NCBI GenBank assembly: GCA_963712825.1
Contig: CAVQJP010000005.1
Location: forward strand, 1 to 64,000
DNA: 64,000 bases
Direction: 5' to 3'
Origin: AP-15 sp963712825
GTDB taxonomy: Bacteria; Pseudomonadota; Alphaproteobacteria; ATCC43930; CGMCC-115725
Below the pieces are notes generated by a model, which did no database searches, had not been told where the DNA came from, and saw nothing but the letters and a program-made list of their open reading frames with translations. Position 1 is the stretch's first letter, and the number at the start of each line of letters is the position of its first letter. Shown in pieces: positions 61,715-64,000 of the stretch. The position numbers and the translations under genes are program-made.

Positions 61715-62581
61715 ATGATCGGGCCGCGCATGACTGCAGCATCTCCCGCGGACGCGGCCGCGCGAGCGAGACCCAGCCGCCACGAATCGTTTCTGGTGTG
61801 CCGGCGCTTTTTTTATCTGAAGACAGCCGGCGCCACGGCTTTCGCCGCGCTGCTTCTCTACCTGGTCGCCCGGCCCTACGGTCCGCGCTACGGCGGCAGC
61901 TGGGCCGGCTACACGCTCGGCACGGCCGCGGCGCTGTTGATCTTGTGGCTGATGTCGTTCGGCTATTGGAAACGGTCGTACAAGACCAACCAGGGAAAGC
62001 TGGTCGAGCGGCTGTCGGCGCATGTCTATCTGGGCCTTGTCCTGCTGCTGGTGGCAACCCTGCACACCGGTTTCAGCTTCGGCTGGAACATCCACACCCT
62101 CGCTTATGGTTTGATGTGCGTCGTGATCGCGAGCGGCGTCTTTGGCGTCGTCTGCTATTCGCGCTATCCGGCGCTGATGACGAGGAACCGCGGCAACGCC
62201 ACGATGCCACAGATGCTCGCCCGGATCGCGGCGTTGAACGACGAGCTGCGCGCCGCCGCCATCGCCCTCGACGACCGCAGCGCGGCCTTGGTCGAGCGCG
62301 CGACCGAGACGACCGAGATCGGCGGCGCGGTGTGGCGGCAGCTTTCCGGTCGTGCGCCGAACTGCGCCACTGCGGCCGCCCTTGCCGGCATCGAGGCTGC
62401 CGCGGCGACGCGGCAGGTTCGCCTGCTGCTCGACGAAAAGATGCTGCTTCTCGCGCGCGCCCGGCGCGACATCAGCTACAAGGCGGCGATGGACATCTGG
62501 CTCTATCTTCACGTGCCGTTGTCCTTTGCCCTCCTCGCCGCCCTGCTGGCGCACATCGTTTCCGTCTTTTTCCTCAGGTGA
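61715..62581 (+). CDS. Membrane protein with paired transmembrane histidines (b-type cytochrome-like)
   Basis: 288 residues. Helices: TAGATAFAALLLYLVAR, YTLGTAAALLILWLMSFGYW, LSAHVYLGLVLLLVATLHTG, THTLAYGLMCVVIASGVFGV-like, then a soluble Ala/Arg-rich segment of about 100 residues. The last helix is WLYLHVPLSFALLAALLAHI. Histidines in AHVY, LHTG, YLHV and LAHI are placed one helical pitch or more apart on helices, as for two haem b groups. The start ATG at 61715 follows GAGGGG. Tightly linked to the Fe-S fusion gene, its likely electron acceptor in the membrane. Confidence 0.72.
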   Translation: MIGPRMTAASPADAAARARPSRHESFLVCRRFFYLKTAGATAFAALLLYLVARPYGPRYGGSWAGYTLGTAAALLILWLMSFGYWKRSYKTNQGKLVERLSAHVYLGLVLLLVATLHTGFSFGWNIHTLAYGLMCVVIASGVFGVVCYSRYPALMTRNRGNATMPQMLARIAALNDELRAAAIALDDRSAALVERATETTEIGGAVWRQLSGRAPNCATAAALAGIEAAAATRQVRLLLDEKMLLLARARRDISYKAAMDIWLYLHVPLSFALLAALLAHIVSVFFLR

Positions 62582-62830
62582 GCCGGGCTTCTCCTCCCAC
62601 CGGGCTCGATGCGCACGTGGCCGGTAAAGACCGGTTCCGCAAATTTATGCCGCCCTTAGACGGCGCGACGTTTGTCTACCAAAAAGTGCCCTACTGCGGA
62701 GCGCCCGTGGTGCCGTCATCCGAGCTTGGCTCAGGTTCAGCAATGAAGGTCAGCCGCCTGGTTCAATCTTGCCCAGGTGTTTTTTCTGCCGCCGGCCGGC
62801 GCGCGGCCCCGGAACGAGCGCGAGGAAGGG
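62582..62830. other. Intergenic region between the cytochrome b-like gene and the glycosyltransferase
   Basis: About 250 bp between converging genes. No hairpin with a T-run is evident, and no RNA gene is seen. Confidence 0.4.
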
Positions 62831-63757
62831 TCACCGGCGTTCTCTCGCGGCGAGCTTGGCCATCAGTTGCTGGCGCCACGTCGTTCTGCGAAGCGCGACG
62901 GTGGCAGCCTCAGGCCCAGCGATGACGCGGCGGAACCGGTCGGGAATGGCAACAACGACGCCGTCGAGCTCTCGATGCCACTCGTCGCTGTTTCCGGCGG
63001 GGCGACACAGGCGGCGTTCGAACTCGGCCCATTCTACCAAATGCGGTTTGACGTTTTCTGCGGAGAACCGAAACAGCGTGGTGGTGAATTCATCTTCGCT
63101 CCACCGAAAGTGGAACCAGTGCTGCTTGTCCAGTGCGTTTTTCGACCATTTCGTGTCCCGCATTCTTCTCAGGCGCTGAACGGCGAGCTTGCGGTCCATC
63201 CGCCGGAGATGAAAAAGAAACAAGTCCGGCGCAATAGACGGCGGAAGGTCGCAATCGTGAAACCCAGGCTTCCACACGAGCGGAATCCTGGAAACCAGCG
63301 GCTTGCAGTACTCCGGCGCGAATTGGACATATCGGCGCTGAGCCAGGATCGGACGGCCTAGATCGATGTCAGCCTCGGTGTCGGTGAGATGCTGGACCTC
63401 GAGGCCTATGGCGGTCACAAACTGCTCGCAGCGTCGCGTCACGAAGTCGACGAGACCAGAATACTTTTCGGGATCTGGAACTAATATTTCATCCGTATCG
63501 GAAAATATCACGGCATCATAATAGCATAGCAGGCTGGCTTGAAGCCGGCTGACAAACGTACAGCGCTGATCCTCGTCGAACTCTCCCCGCGGAATACGGA
63601 CCCTGTTGGCGGCGCCGACATTATCAGTGCTGCCATCGTCAGAACCGTGGTCCACCACGAACAGATGCTCTTCCCCCAACGCCTGCCCGTAGTATTGGCG
63701 CCAGATCGGCAGAAACACCGGCTCATTGTAGGCCGTGGTAAGCGCAGCGATCTTCAT
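62831..63757 (-). CDS. Glycosyltransferase family 2-like protein (GT92/DUF-type)
   Basis: 308 residues from ATG 63757, preceded by GGAG. The nucleotide-sugar fold is visible: KIAALTTAYNEPVFLPIWRQ, HLFVVDHGSDDGSTDNVG, and the D-x-D metal motif in DAVIFSDTDEILVPDPEKY. LFLFHLRRMDRKLAVQRLRR and TTTLFRFSAENVKPH lie toward the end. The layout resembles the glycosyl transferase family 2 or 92 proteins of polysaccharide or lipopolysaccharide clusters. An upstream in-frame start at 63859 would add a leader without homology. The gene converges on the cytochrome b-like gene. Confidence 0.8.
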   Translation of the reverse strand: MKIAALTTAYNEPVFLPIWRQYYGQALGEEHLFVVDHGSDDGSTDNVGAANRVRIPRGEFDEDQRCTFVSRLQASLLCYYDAVIFSDTDEILVPDPEKYSGLVDFVTRRCEQFVTAIGLEVQHLTDTEADIDLGRPILAQRRYVQFAPEYCKPLVSRIPLVWKPGFHDCDLPPSIAPDLFLFHLRRMDRKLAVQRLRRMRDTKWSKNALDKQHWFHFRWSEDEFTTTLFRFSAENVKPHLVEWAEFERRLCRPAGNSDEWHRELDGVVVAIPDRFRRVIAGPEAATVALRRTTWRQQLMAKLAARERR

Positions 63758-63859
63758 CCGCTCGATCTCCCCGACCCCGATGTACCCGACCGCGAAGACA
63801 CGCCGGACCCGGGATGCATCGAGCCTAGGCGGCACCAGCCCTGTGCGTGCTGCCCTCAC

Positions 63860-64000
63860 CTGGCGAGCCCTTCGGTGGTTTCATCCAGGGCGGGTCGGTC
63901 GGCCGGCGGGTCGAAATCTCGGGACGACAGCGTTTTTTTGCGGGGACAACCGGCGATCGCGCCAATCCCGACACAAGACCCGATCGCGGACATCGCCGCC
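63860..64000. other. Window end, no feature seen
   Basis: About 140 bp with a CGTTTTTTTGCGGGG run. No gene or RNA can be supported before the sequence ends. Confidence 0.4.

Noticed and set aside
58816..61731. Minus-strand frame of 971 codons opposite the Fe-S fusion gene
   Set aside because: Composition is low-complexity and the plus-strand protein has complete cofactor motifs.

Overview
The window is about 64 kb of GC-rich DNA from an alphaproteobacterium, probably Rhodospirillales or Hyphomicrobiales. The pointers are an SciP-type CtrA-pathway regulator (DUF1153), a DUF3309 micro-protein, orphan type IVb Flp pilins, a CoxMSL-type molybdenum hydroxylase, and dispersed palindromic repeats of the kinds starting CGTCATTCCCGCGAAAGC and GTCATTGCGAGGAG. 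I saw no rRNA, tRNA or CRISPR array. Many genes carry single-base frameshifts (isoaspartate methyltransferase, an acyl-CoA dehydrogenase-like gene, isocitrate dehydrogenase, gabD, a nucleotide cyclase). This means either a decaying genome or uncorrected indels in the assembly.

Region by region. 1-5.2 kb: a broken pcm and a broken acyl-CoA dehydrogenase-like gene, then a recombination scar with two serine recombinases (one dead), a dead nucleotidyltransferase, about 75-bp direct repeats and an AT-richer methyltransferase gene. 5.9-16.4 kb: catabolism, with a coxMSL operon, an alpha/beta hydrolase, an LLM flavin oxidoreductase, a glutamine synthetase-like ligase, an N-formylglutamate amidohydrolase family protein and a GMC oxidoreductase. 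16.5-25.9 kb: an EamA transporter plus acyl-CoA dehydrogenase pair, AlkA-type glycosylase, LOG-family protein, relics of two unrelated isocitrate dehydrogenases, and a small-enzyme operon. 26-35 kb: cell wall (DUF882, L,D-transpeptidase), RecQ, a tandem array of three Flp pilins and a GT87 membrane protein, and an SciP-like regulator. 35-38 kb: a compact queuosine operon tgt-queF-queG. 39.9-43.4 kb: GlcG-like protein, a second LLM oxidoreductase, DUF2784 protein and frameshifted gabD. 43.5-48 kb: a defence-type island (fused toxin-antitoxin ORF, single-chain restriction-modification enzyme) bracketed by pieces of extra gabD copies.

48.2-62.6 kb is the most unusual part. On the minus strand lie a TPR/Rossmann/class III nucleotide cyclase and a multihaem cytochrome c. 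On the plus strand lie a secreted FecR protein, a membrane-anchored TIR-STAND-LRR protein, a Tat-exported DUF882 protein, a fusion of flavin reductase, two cNMP-binding domains and four Fe-S clusters, and a b-type-cytochrome-like membrane protein. My working hypothesis is that the cyclase makes a cyclic nucleotide which gates an electron path through the flavin/Fe-S fusion, the membrane protein and the multihaem cytochrome. The NLR-like TIR protein would be an embedded stress or defence sensor. The window ends with a glycosyltransferase gene.
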